The position numbers and the translations under genes were made by a program. From the NCBI GenBank assembly GCA_003155795.1, contig PMEM01000024.1, positions 57,104-103,505 of the forward strand: 46,402 bases of DNA. Reading direction: 5' to 3'. Below are positions 26,914 to 34,043 of the stretch, piece after piece; position 1 is the first letter of the stretch; each line of letters begins with the position of its first letter. The DNA comes from Gemmatimonadota bacterium. Its GTDB lineage: Bacteria > Gemmatimonadota > Gemmatimonadetes > Gemmatimonadales > Gemmatimonadaceae. The notes beneath the pieces were generated by a model, which was not told the origin of the DNA, did no database searches, and saw only the letters and a list, made by a program, of their open reading frames with translations.

Positions 26914-27764
26914 TCCACATCTACGCCTCGATTTCGCAGAACGCGTTTACATATAACATCGGCCGATTCGAGTTTACCGGCTTTGGCATCGCGGTACTCG
27001 CCGCTTTCATCATCGCGCAGATCATCGCACAGCACGAACTCTGGCGCAGAGGTCACGATCCGGCGCCGATCTCGGATCTGATCTTCGCAGCCGTTATTGG
27101 CGGGCTGCTCGGCGGCAAGATCTACTACGCAATTCTGATGGGAGATGTGACCGCCCTTTTCAGCCGCGCCGGACTCGTTTTCTGGGGCGGCCTGATGGGC
27201 GGTATCGTCGCCGTTCTTTTTGTCGCGTCGCGCAAACATCTAAGCCTCTACCGAGTCGCCGACGTCGGCGGAATTTCTGTGGCGGCGGCGTACGCTGTCG
27301 GCCGCACCGGCTGCTGGGCAGTAGGCGATGACTACGGCCGGCCGTGGAATGGCCCCTGGGCCGTTGCATTCCCGAACGGCGCACCAGCGACGACCGTCGA
27401 GAACATGACGAGGTTGTTTCACATGCACTTCCCTGCCGGAATGAACCCGTTGGAAGTGGTCTCGGTACACCCGACTCAGCTCTACGAAGTGATACTGGCG
27501 TTCGTCATGTTTCTCATTCTGTGGCGCCTCAGAGACCACAAGCACGCCGAAGGCTGGTTATTCGGACTGTATTGCGTTCTCGCAGGTGTCGAGCGCTTCG
27601 TGATGGAGATCTTCCGCGCGAAGGATGACCGATTTTTTGGGCCATTCACCACGGCGCAGGTAGTCGCGATTGGCTTTGTAATCGCGGGAATCATCATCAT
27701 GCAATCCCGCCGCAATATTACCGCGACCGCGCCAGGCATTCACGCGCAACCGCGCACCGCGTAG
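26910..27764 (+). CDS. lgt: Prolipoprotein diacylglyceryl transferase Lgt
   Basis: Inner-membrane enzyme that transfers a diacylglyceryl group to the lipobox Cys of prolipoproteins. The 284-residue protein has about seven hydrophobic segments. The signature region reads GRTGCWAVGDDYGRP, a Cys/Asp variant of the usual GRxGNFxNxE, and is followed by HPTQLYE and a GxxRFxxExxR-like end, here GVERFVMEIFR. Overlap with tsaD (ATGA) indicates coupling. A GC-rich hairpin 10 nt after the stop closes the operon. The lipobox protein at the end of the window is an expected type of substrate. Confidence 0.96.
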   Translation: MIHIYASISQNAFTYNIGRFEFTGFGIAVLAAFIIAQIIAQHELWRRGHDPAPISDLIFAAVIGGLLGGKIYYAILMGDVTALFSRAGLVFWGGLMGGIVAVLFVASRKHLSLYRVADVGGISVAAAYAVGRTGCWAVGDDYGRPWNGPWAVAFPNGAPATTVENMTRLFHMHFPAGMNPLEVVSVHPTQLYEVILAFVMFLILWRLRDHKHAEGWLFGLYCVLAGVERFVMEIFRAKDDRFFGPFTTAQVVAIGFVIAGIIIMQSRRNITATAPGIHAQPRTA

Positions 27765-27773
27765 AAAACATCA

Positions 27774-27798
27774 GGGGGTGGCGTCCGTCGCCACCCCC
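27774..27798. terminator. GC-rich hairpin between convergent lgt and CYTH genes
   Basis: Perfect 10-bp stem GGGGGTGGCG / CGCCACCCCC with a 5-nt loop TCCGT. On the minus strand it is followed by TGATGTTTTC, a partial T-run. On the plus strand no T-run follows. It probably ends both convergent transcription units, or acts on one side only. Confidence 0.75.
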
Positions 27799-27824
27799 AC
27801 ACGGCCTACAGGCTTCGTATCGGG

Positions 27825-28424
27825 TCAGTCGGCACCACAATCTGCTTCACATACGGCAGCCCGCATACCAGTTCGCGCTTCGTATGCGTTGACGAAGTCG
27901 GTCAAGCGGTCCCCCACAAATCGATCACGCGGTATCTGAAGTACCCTTATGGCGTTTTCGATGCTTTCCCGCGATCCCTCGACTTCGACAAGCTCGTCCA
28001 TTCTTGGATAGCGTTCGAACCGGATTACCACGGTGCCATTCGTACCAGTTCCCGTCAGTTCGTACTGCGCGATGTGCCGGTCGATGGATCGAATAACCGA
28101 GTAGCCGAGGCCCTCCAGAATGCTCGCAAGGGCGTCCGGCTCCGATACGCCGGTTGTAAGTTCAGTACGCAGCTTGAATCCGTTCTCGTGTAAAGTCGGC
28201 CCCTTCCAGTCGAGATGTGCGCTCACGCCCGTACGATCGGTGTATGTGCGAAGGCGGAGAACAAGATCCTGCTCAAGGAATGTTCGCGCAGCCGAATCGT
28301 AGATGCGGTCTGCAAGTTCACCCTCGAACACGAGCACCGCACCGGCAGCCTCAACACGCTTTCGTGCCGCTGCCACGTCATCGATCCGTGCCTTCAACTC
28401 GATCTCCAGGGTTGGTTTGCTCAT
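27825..28424 (-). CDS. CYTH-domain protein, class IV adenylate cyclase-like
   Basis: 199 residues of a CYTH tunnel fold. The defining ExExK is EIELKAR at residues 7-13, followed by the alternating charged strands LVLRLRTY, HLDWKGP, FKLRTELTT and the acidic strand MDELVEVEG. CYTH enzymes bind triphosphate compounds with metal ions and include class IV adenylate cyclases, thiamine triphosphatases and inorganic tripolyphosphatases. The CyaB-like subgroup is the closest by eye, but the activity cannot be assigned from sequence. It overlaps the upstream HAD gene by 4 nt. Confidence 0.9.
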   Translation of the reverse strand: MSKPTLEIELKARIDDVAAARKRVEAAGAVLVFEGELADRIYDSAARTFLEQDLVLRLRTYTDRTGVSAHLDWKGPTLHENGFKLRTELTTGVSEPDALASILEGLGYSVIRSIDRHIAQYELTGTGTNGTVVIRFERYPRMDELVEVEGSRESIENAIRVLQIPRDRFVGDRLTDFVNAYEARTGMRAAVCEADCGAD

Positions 28425-29113
28425 CCAGTGATCGCCTCAAGTACAGCCGCAGTATCGCTAAGGTCGGCGAACACCGCATACGGATTATGAGATCGCAGAT
28501 CATCGACCGAATACCAACCGGTTGCAACCGCAATAGCTCGCGCGCCGAGCGTCCTTCCGCAGGAGATATCCGCGGGTGTGTCGCCGATCACAACGACATC
28601 GCGACCCGGGAGCGCCACGCCGAACATTGCGAGCATGCGTGCGTGGGCTATGGCTGGCAGCTCGCCGCGCGCTTCATGATCAGAACCGAATGCATTGACG
28701 CGGAACTGCGTGAAATCGAGTCCGACGGCGGCCAGCTTCAATCGCGCCCCGTCAGCGACGTTTCCGGTGAGCAAACCAAGAGCGAAGTCGGCCCGGTTCC
28801 GAACAGCGTCGATAAGTTCCGCGACGCCCGGATACATCCCCACGTGCCTGTCTGGAGCACTCAATCTGGATGGAAGAGATGCGACATACAGCGCGATTAC
28901 ATCACTCATGCGAGCATCGACGTCCGAATCGCTGAACCCGGCTGCGCGCATCGATTCACGGACGATCTGCTTGTCCGTCTTGCCATCGTACCGCATGGCA
29001 GAATCGCCAGCGGTTCCGAATATCGTTGCCAGAGCGTGCTCCATCGCTTCACGCCCGGCCCCGCCTGAATGCAGGATGGTACCGTCAATATCGAACAAAA
29101 CCAGATGTTGCAT
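28421..29113 (-). CDS. HAD-superfamily hydrolase, phosphoglycolate phosphatase-like
   Basis: Soluble phosphatase of 230 residues. HAD motif I is LFDIDGTIL (nucleophile and acid/base Asp), motif II is LLTGN, the motif III lysine is less clear, and motif IV is VIGDTPADISCG. A helical C1 cap lies between motifs I and II. The fold resembles Gph/PpaX-type phosphatases; the substrate is unknown. It follows the EamA gene after 23 nt and is coupled to the CYTH gene. The pairing of a triphosphate-binding CYTH protein with a phosphatase may be functional, but this is conjecture. Confidence 0.92.
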   Translation of the reverse strand: MQHLVLFDIDGTILHSGGAGREAMEHALATIFGTAGDSAMRYDGKTDKQIVRESMRAAGFSDSDVDARMSDVIALYVASLPSRLSAPDRHVGMYPGVAELIDAVRNRADFALGLLTGNVADGARLKLAAVGLDFTQFRVNAFGSDHEARGELPAIAHARMLAMFGVALPGRDVVVIGDTPADISCGRTLGARAIAVATGWYSVDDLRSHNPYAVFADLSDTAAVLEAITG

Positions 29114-29136
29114 CTTGGGAGCTTGAGAAGTGCCAA

Positions 29137-30021
29137 CTACCTACGCGTGAGAAAAATACCACCGATGATCGCGACAGTCCCTGCCATCTGCCAGATCGTT
29201 GGCACTTCTCCCAACGCAACCCAGCCGGTGAGGATCGCTACAATGGGCTGAAGATTCCCATATACAGAAGTCCTGGTCGGGCCCAACACGCGGATGCCAC
29301 GGTACCAGAACAGGTACGCGATGCCCATCGAGATAACGCTGCTGTAGAACACGCACCACCACGCAAGTTGGGACACATGCGCGGAGAGAATGCTCGATAT
29401 CGCTTGCGGACTCGCAAAGGCAAGTGGAATCATCCCACCCACCATTGTGAGCGCGCTCAACTGAACCGCATCCACACGATGCGTCAGTGATTGCAGTCCG
29501 ACTGTATAGAAACTCCAGCACACGACGCCAATGAACACGAGCAGCACACCGAGCATGGAGGCCCCCTGCACAGCGCCGCCAGTTGTGCTCCCGAGCATGA
29601 CGACTCCAACGCCGGTTATCGAGAGAACAATGCCAGACCAGCCGCGCCGGCTCACATGATCAGTCCCTCGGGCGACTCCAAGCAGGGCGATGAAGGCAGG
29701 TGCGGCCGCGAGAATGAGAGCAGCGCTGCCAACACGAGTCCTGCCGACACCAAATACGAACAACAGTTGATAAAGCCCGTTGCCAATCACACCAAGCGCG
29801 AGCAAGCGCAACACGTCCGAGCGCCGGGGGAGGGCCTTGCGCTGCAGAAGTACTGCTACCAGCAGCACTATCGTCGCAAAAAGCACGCGCATCCACGTAA
29901 ACGCCAAATCGCCGAACGCGTGGCCGGCGTACTTCACGACGCTGTAATTCACTCCCCAGATGGTGGCCATGAGGAGAAGTAGCACGTCCGTTGTACCGAA
30001 CGAATTAGATCGGTCTGGCAT
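29137..30021 (-). CDS. EamA/DMT-family transporter
   Basis: Inner-membrane protein of 294 residues with two EamA repeats of five hydrophobic helices each (roughly residues 8-140 and 152-290). Conserved features include the N-terminal TIWGVNYSVVKYA and the second-repeat FWYRGIRVLGPTRTSVYGNLQP, given here in parts. DMT transporters move metabolites or drugs; the substrate is unknown. An upstream in-frame start at 30051 would overlap the divergent gene, so the ATG at 30021 is chosen, supported by a TAGATT box 5 nt before it. Confidence 0.94.
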   Translation of the reverse strand: MPDRSNSFGTTDVLLLLMATIWGVNYSVVKYAGHAFGDLAFTWMRVLFATIVLLVAVLLQRKALPRRSDVLRLLALGVIGNGLYQLLFVFGVGRTRVGSAALILAAAPAFIALLGVARGTDHVSRRGWSGIVLSITGVGVVMLGSTTGGAVQGASMLGVLLVFIGVVCWSFYTVGLQSLTHRVDAVQLSALTMVGGMIPLAFASPQAISSILSAHVSQLAWWCVFYSSVISMGIAYLFWYRGIRVLGPTRTSVYGNLQPIVAILTGWVALGEVPTIWQMAGTVAIIGGIFLTRR

Positions 30022-30026
30022 GTCCA

Positions 30027-30032
30027 AATCTA
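30027..30032 (-). promoter_or_regulatory. -10-like box TAGATT for the EamA gene
   Basis: On the minus strand TAGATT lies 5 nt before the ATG at 30021. It sits back to back with the box for the divergent gene. The -35 element would fall inside that gene's coding sequence. Confidence 0.45.
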
Positions 30033-30033
30033 G

Positions 30034-30039
30034 TATCTT
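30034..30039 (+). promoter_or_regulatory. -10-like box TATCTT for the divergent hypothetical gene
   Basis: TATCTT ends 6 nt before the GTG at 30046; TAGTAT at 30031 is an alternative register. No ribosome binding site is present. Only 24 nt separate the two start codons of the divergent pair. Confidence 0.45.
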
Positions 30040-30045
30040 TAGGCC

Positions 30046-30477
30046 GTGCACATATCATTTGCGGTATTCGCCGACGCGGCCAATTTGTCGCAGGAGGGCA
30101 AGTTGAATGTCCTGGGAATCTTTGATGCACTACATGTCAGCGGATTCCCATCACTGCACCCCCGCGCGCACTTTGTCGTTCGCGTAAAGGGAGGCTCAGC
30201 CGACACAGGGACTCATCGCCTCACATTTCACTGGCTGAACCCGCACGACGCCGAATTGTGGGGATCGAGCGGAGAGCTCGCGGTCGAGGCAGGTCCAACA
30301 CCGGCTCTGGAGATGGACCTGCCCATCATAGCGGTCGTGGACCTCCCGCTGGATTCCCCGGGCCAGTACACGATGCGAGTAGAGCTCGACGGAGAGCCGG
30401 TGGCGCACACAAATGTATTCGTCAATGGACCCGCGGCGGTACGGCCGTATGGCAACGCTCCAGTGATGGTGTCCTGA
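30046..30477 (+). CDS. Conserved hypothetical beta-rich protein (DUF6941-like)
   Basis: A 143-residue protein that begins ISFAVFADAANLSQEGKLN and has a strongly alternating, beta-strand pattern through LPIIAVVDLPLDSPGQYT to the end. No signal peptide, membrane segment or catalytic motif is evident. It resembles the small DUF6941-type family from memory; I cannot confirm this without a search. The start is GTG at 30046, supported by the TATCTT box. It precedes the carrier-protein cassette by 237 nt and a hairpin, so cotranscription is doubtful. Confidence 0.75.
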   Translation: MHISFAVFADAANLSQEGKLNVLGIFDALHVSGFPSLHPRAHFVVRVKGGSADTGTHRLTFHWLNPHDAELWGSSGELAVEAGPTPALEMDLPIIAVVDLPLDSPGQYTMRVELDGEPVAHTNVFVNGPAAVRPYGNAPVMVS

Positions 30478-30510
30478 ATCGGGCAGTAAGACCGGTCTGT
30501 TTCCGTTCTT

Positions 30511-30524
30511 GCGCCGCCCGGCGC
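30511..30524 (+). terminator. Short GC hairpin after the hypothetical gene
   Basis: GCGCC-GCCC-GGCGC, a 5-bp stem with 4-nt loop, 33 nt after the stop codon. The sequence that follows (TTAGGGTTAG) is only partly T-rich, so termination is possible but weakly supported. The remaining 190 nt up to the carrier-protein gene contain no recognised element. Confidence 0.35.
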
Positions 30525-30714
30525 TTAGGGTTAGTTAGTGCGATAACGTGCCGATACTGGAAATGCAGGGCCGTACGGCGTGTAGTACTGAGCTTCGATG
30601 AGGCATGGTTACGAAGCGCTAGTCAGCGCAGATCACATAGTTCGAGCGCCGACTCAGGCGGCCCGGTCAGTCCCGGCCCGCAAATCCATCCAAATGTCAG
30701 CCCCACACTCGATC

Positions 30715-30972
30715 ATGGTAGATAAAATTCGAGATACGCTCCGCCAGTACGCGCGACTCAATCGGGACGTCTCTGCAATTTCCGAAGACGCTGATCTCTA
30801 CGCGTTCGGCCTGACGTCGCACGCAACGGTGAACCTGATGCTCGGATTGGAGGATGCATTTCAGCTCGAGTTTCCGGAGCGTATGCTGCGTCGCCGAACT
30901 TTCGAAACAATCGCGAATATTCGTGAGTCGATTGAGGAGTTGAGCAGCGACCCGCCCACGAGCGCTACCTGA
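30715..30972 (+). CDS. Acyl/aminoacyl carrier protein
   Basis: Small acidic four-helix carrier protein of 85 residues. The phosphopantetheine attachment serine is predicted at Ser35 in the sequence FGLTSHATVNLM, where the usual DSL is replaced by TSH. Flanking helices (EDADLYAFGL and LMLGLEDAFQLEFPERML) are typical. It is the first gene of a cassette with an amino acid:[carrier protein] ligase, so it is probably the ligase's dedicated acceptor rather than the fatty-acid ACP. The start could instead be the ATG at 30694, in the same frame. The next gene starts 8 nt after its stop. No phosphopantetheinyl transferase is in the window. Confidence 0.88.
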   Translation: MVDKIRDTLRQYARLNRDVSAISEDADLYAFGLTSHATVNLMLGLEDAFQLEFPERMLRRRTFETIANIRESIEELSSDPPTSAT

Positions 30973-30980
30973 GGACCGCA

Positions 30981-32150
30981 ATGCCAATCACAGTCATGAG
31001 CCGCTCTTTTACGGCGCTCGAAAAAGCTCAGCAGATCGGTCTCGAGGTCGCCGCACCGGTTGCGGACGAAGTGGACAGGGACGCGCGATTCCCGTCCGAA
31101 GCATTCGCCGCATTGCGCTCAGCGCGAATGCTGGGGATTTTCATCCCGCCAGAATATGGCGGTGGCGGCTGCTCCATCGCCGATCTCTCAGCAATCTGCA
31201 CCACACTCGGCCAGTATTGCTCCGCGGCTGCGATGGTGTTCGCAATGCACCAGATCCAGATTGCATGCCTCGTACGCCATGCACGCAACTCCCAGTTCTT
31301 CGCTGCGTATCTGGCTGAACTGTCGGATACTCAGGCGCTGATCGCGTCTGCAACCTCCGAGATCGGTGTCGGCGGCGACGTTCGCTCATCCGTGTGCGCG
31401 GTCGAACGCGATAACGGCTCATTCGCGATTCGCAAACAGGCTCCGGTAATCTCTTACGGTGAGCATGCAGATGCGATTCTTGCAACCGCTCGCAGCTCGC
31501 CGGACGCACCGCCGAGTGACCAGGTACTCGTTCTGCTCAAACGCGATGAGTTTACTCTCACGCGCGCGAGCGGCTGGGACACGCTTGGCTTTCGTGGAAC
31601 GTGCAGCCCCGGCTTCGTACTCAGCGCCATCGCGCCGGTAGATCACATTCTCCCCGTGTCGTACGCAGAGATATCGAGCCAGACAATGCTGCCCGTCTCC
31701 CATATCCTCTGGGCATCGCTGTGGGTCGGCATTGCAACGGCCGCGGTCGGGCGCGCTCGCGCATACATCCGCGCCGAAGCACGCAAGAACCCGGGTAAGA
31801 CTCCGGCCGCCAGCGTCAGACTCGCCGAAGTCGTGAGCAAGCTTCATGGCATGCGCGCTGTTGTAAACGATTCCGTCCGGGACTATGAATCGATCATGAA
31901 CGACCCGGATGCGCTGACCGCGATGAATTTTGCGATCCGCATGAACAACCTCAAACTCAACTGCTCAACCGCGGTCGTCGATATCGTCGGTCACTCCATG
32001 CTTATCTGCGGAATGTCAGGCTATCGCGAAGATTCCAAGTACTCGCTGGGCCGACTGCTGCGCGATGCATACGGAGCAGCTCTCATGATCAACAACGATC
32101 GTATTTACGGCGCGAACGCCGCAATGTTGTTGGTGTCAAAGGATGATTGA
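30981..32150 (+). CDS. Acyl-CoA dehydrogenase-family flavoprotein, atypical active site
   Basis: A 389-residue protein with the ACAD fold: helical N-terminal domain (ARMLGIFIPPEYGGGG), central beta domain (LIASATSEIGVGGDVR; FRGTCSPGFVL) and C-terminal helices ending SLGRLLRDAYGAALMIN. In canonical enzymes RDA is followed by an IYEGT stretch whose Glu is the catalytic base; here residues 361-373 give Ile370 at that place and no EGT. This suggests dehydrogenation with another base, or a monooxygenase-like reaction. Given its neighbours, the substrate is likely an aminoacyl or acyl group on the carrier protein. GAGG lies 6 nt before the ATG, and the end overlaps the ligase gene by 8 nt. Confidence 0.9.
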   Translation: MPITVMSRSFTALEKAQQIGLEVAAPVADEVDRDARFPSEAFAALRSARMLGIFIPPEYGGGGCSIADLSAICTTLGQYCSAAAMVFAMHQIQIACLVRHARNSQFFAAYLAELSDTQALIASATSEIGVGGDVRSSVCAVERDNGSFAIRKQAPVISYGEHADAILATARSSPDAPPSDQVLVLLKRDEFTLTRASGWDTLGFRGTCSPGFVLSAIAPVDHILPVSYAEISSQTMLPVSHILWASLWVGIATAAVGRARAYIRAEARKNPGKTPAASVRLAEVVSKLHGMRAVVNDSVRDYESIMNDPDALTAMNFAIRMNNLKLNCSTAVVDIVGHSMLICGMSGYREDSKYSLGRLLRDAYGAALMINNDRIYGANAAMLLVSKDD

Positions 32151-33081
32151 TACTGTCGCGGACAGCGCCACCAACGTAGATGCTGCGCGGCGGGAGTATC
32201 TGAAAGAGCTCCTGGCAAACGGTATCATCACGTCGACTGGCGTCAGCGGCGTCTATGGCAAGTCAGGTCTGTTCGAGCGCGTGCTTGCGGGCTTTGACCG
32301 CTTCGTCACGGAATCGGGGATCGATCAGCGGGCAGAGGTCTTCAGGTTCCCTCCAGTCCTCAATCGCGCTGATCTCGAGAAGAGCGATTATCTCAAATCG
32401 TTTCCGCACCTGATCGGTACAGTCCACGGGTTCCGCGGTAACGAGCGGGACCACGGCGATATGCTCAACATGCTTGAAGCCGGTTCCGACTGGACCAGGC
32501 ATTTCCATCACACGGACCTCGTTCTGACCCCAGCGGCCTGTTATCCGCTGTATCCAATGGTCGCCGGCAAGCTGCCCGCGAAAGGACGGTTGTTCGACGT
32601 TCAATCCTACTGCTTCAGGTATGAGCCGTCGGACGATCCGGCCAGAATGCAGGTATTCCGCCAGCGCGAATACGTCCGCGTTGGGAGCCCCGAAAGTGTC
32701 AGACAGTTCAGAGATCTCTGGCTCGAGCGCGGACAGGTAATGTTACGCTCAGTCGGCCTGGACGTGCAGGCCGTCGTAGCAAATGATCCGTTCTTCGGAC
32801 GGGGCGGCGCAATGTTGGCTGCGAGTCAGGTGGAACAGGCGCTCAAATTTGAACTCGTTGTGCCAGTTGCCAGCCGGGAGGCGCTCACCGCCGCGGTATC
32901 GTGCAACTACCATCAGGATCACTTCGGCGTCGCGTTCGGCATTACCAACGATGACGGCAGCGCAGCACATACGGCATGCGTGGGCTTCGGCTTGGAGCGG
33001 ATCACCCTCGGCCTGTTCAAGGCGCATGGGTTCGAAACCAAAAGCTGGCCAGCCACGGTGCGTACGACCCTGGGTCTGTGA
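32143..33081 (+). CDS. Amino acid:[carrier protein] ligase (seryl-tRNA synthetase-like, class II)
   Basis: A 312-residue class II synthetase catalytic core with no tRNA-binding arm. It resembles the zinc-dependent methanogen-type SerRS core. The predicted zinc ligands are Cys133 (PAACYP), Glu176 (RQREYVRVG) and Cys279 (HTACVGFG); motif 2 is around Arg173-Arg179 and motif 3 is GFGLERITLGLF. Characterised relatives from Bradyrhizobium and Agrobacterium activate glycine or alanine and load it on a carrier-protein phosphopantetheine instead of tRNA (established for the family). Gly or Ala is the expected substrate but is not proven here. It overlaps the flavoprotein gene by 8 nt and the DUF1839 gene by 4 nt. 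Confidence 0.92.
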   Translation: MIDTVADSATNVDAARREYLKELLANGIITSTGVSGVYGKSGLFERVLAGFDRFVTESGIDQRAEVFRFPPVLNRADLEKSDYLKSFPHLIGTVHGFRGNERDHGDMLNMLEAGSDWTRHFHHTDLVLTPAACYPLYPMVAGKLPAKGRLFDVQSYCFRYEPSDDPARMQVFRQREYVRVGSPESVRQFRDLWLERGQVMLRSVGLDVQAVVANDPFFGRGGAMLAASQVEQALKFELVVPVASREALTAAVSCNYHQDHFGVAFGITNDDGSAAHTACVGFGLERITLGLFKAHGFETKSWPATVRTTLGL

Positions 33082-34043
33082 AGTCCGAGGCCTTCGGTGT
33101 GGACGCAGACGCGTACACATCACACGAACTGCACAGTCTTGACCGGATCTGGCCCGAAACCAACTGCTACGTCGACGTCTGGATTGAGCTTCTTCACGCA
33201 CTGAAGCTGGACCCGGTCGCCGTCATGGCGTTCACGGTTGCGATGGACTTCGAGGGCGACCAGTGGACATTTTTCAAGCCATCCCTGAGTGACATACACG
33301 CGCTGTACGGTATCGACGTCCAGGAGCTGGCGATCTGGCGACCGCTCAAGCTTCACATAGCTGAGCAGGTAAGTCAGGGACGTGTTCCGCTTGTCGAGGT
33401 GGACGCATTCTATCTTCCCGACACAGTCGGCGTGTCGTATCAACTGGAGCACACCAAGACGACGGTCGGCGCACAGGCCATCGATCTCGATGCTGGGATA
33501 CTCGGCTATTTCCACAGTGCCGGATACTTCGAACTCGGTGGTGCGGATTTCGACGCGATATTCAATGCTCATGCACAGGGACTGGCTCCCTACACCGAGT
33601 TTGCAAAGCTTGATCGAATCACCCGACACAGCCCAACCCAGTTGGAGGCGTTGGCTCGCGATCAGCTGGTCCACTACCTGGCACGCGTACCCTCGTTGAA
33701 TCCCGTGACTCGTTTTCGCGCGCGCTACGACACGGACATAAAATGGCTCGCTGGGTCCGACATGACGATGTTTTACAAGTACGCGTTTGCTACAGTGCGA
33801 CAATTTGGAGCATGTGCGGAACTCGCCTCCACATTTCTCAACTGGCTTTCCCAAGCCGAAGGGCATGCCCCCTCGGCTGGCGCCGACTTCGAAGCCTGTT
33901 CATCGGCCGCGAAGGCAATGCAGTTCAAGCTCGCACGCATAATCTCTACCGGGCGCGCTGTTGACGTCGCGGCACCACTCGATCAGATGGAATCTGGTTG
34001 GGAGAACGCGATAGCCAACCTTCAGAGGCAGTATGGCGCCTGA
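33078..34043 (+). CDS. DUF1839-family protein
   Basis: A 321-residue soluble protein of unknown function that I recognise as DUF1839. Landmarks are ETNCYVDVWIELLHAL near the N-terminus, AMDFEGDQWTFFKP, LVEVDAFYLPDT, and a second half rich in aromatic and acidic residues. Cys and His in the first segment (SHELHSL; ETNCYVD) could be catalytic; this is conjecture. The start is GTG at 33078, overlapping the ligase stop (GTGA), which argues for stoichiometric synthesis. By position it may accept, release or transfer the carrier-bound amino acid. It overlaps the next gene by 11 nt. Confidence 0.85.
   Translation: MKSEAFGVDADAYTSHELHSLDRIWPETNCYVDVWIELLHALKLDPVAVMAFTVAMDFEGDQWTFFKPSLSDIHALYGIDVQELAIWRPLKLHIAEQVSQGRVPLVEVDAFYLPDTVGVSYQLEHTKTTVGAQAIDLDAGILGYFHSAGYFELGGADFDAIFNAHAQGLAPYTEFAKLDRITRHSPTQLEALARDQLVHYLARVPSLNPVTRFRARYDTDIKWLAGSDMTMFYKYAFATVRQFGACAELASTFLNWLSQAEGHAPSAGADFEACSSAAKAMQFKLARIISTGRAVDVAAPLDQMESGWENAIANLQRQYGA

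Noticed and set aside
30525-30538. Telomere-like TTAGGGTTAGTTAG
   Set aside because: Too short and not continued in tandem; chance occurrence after a hairpin.
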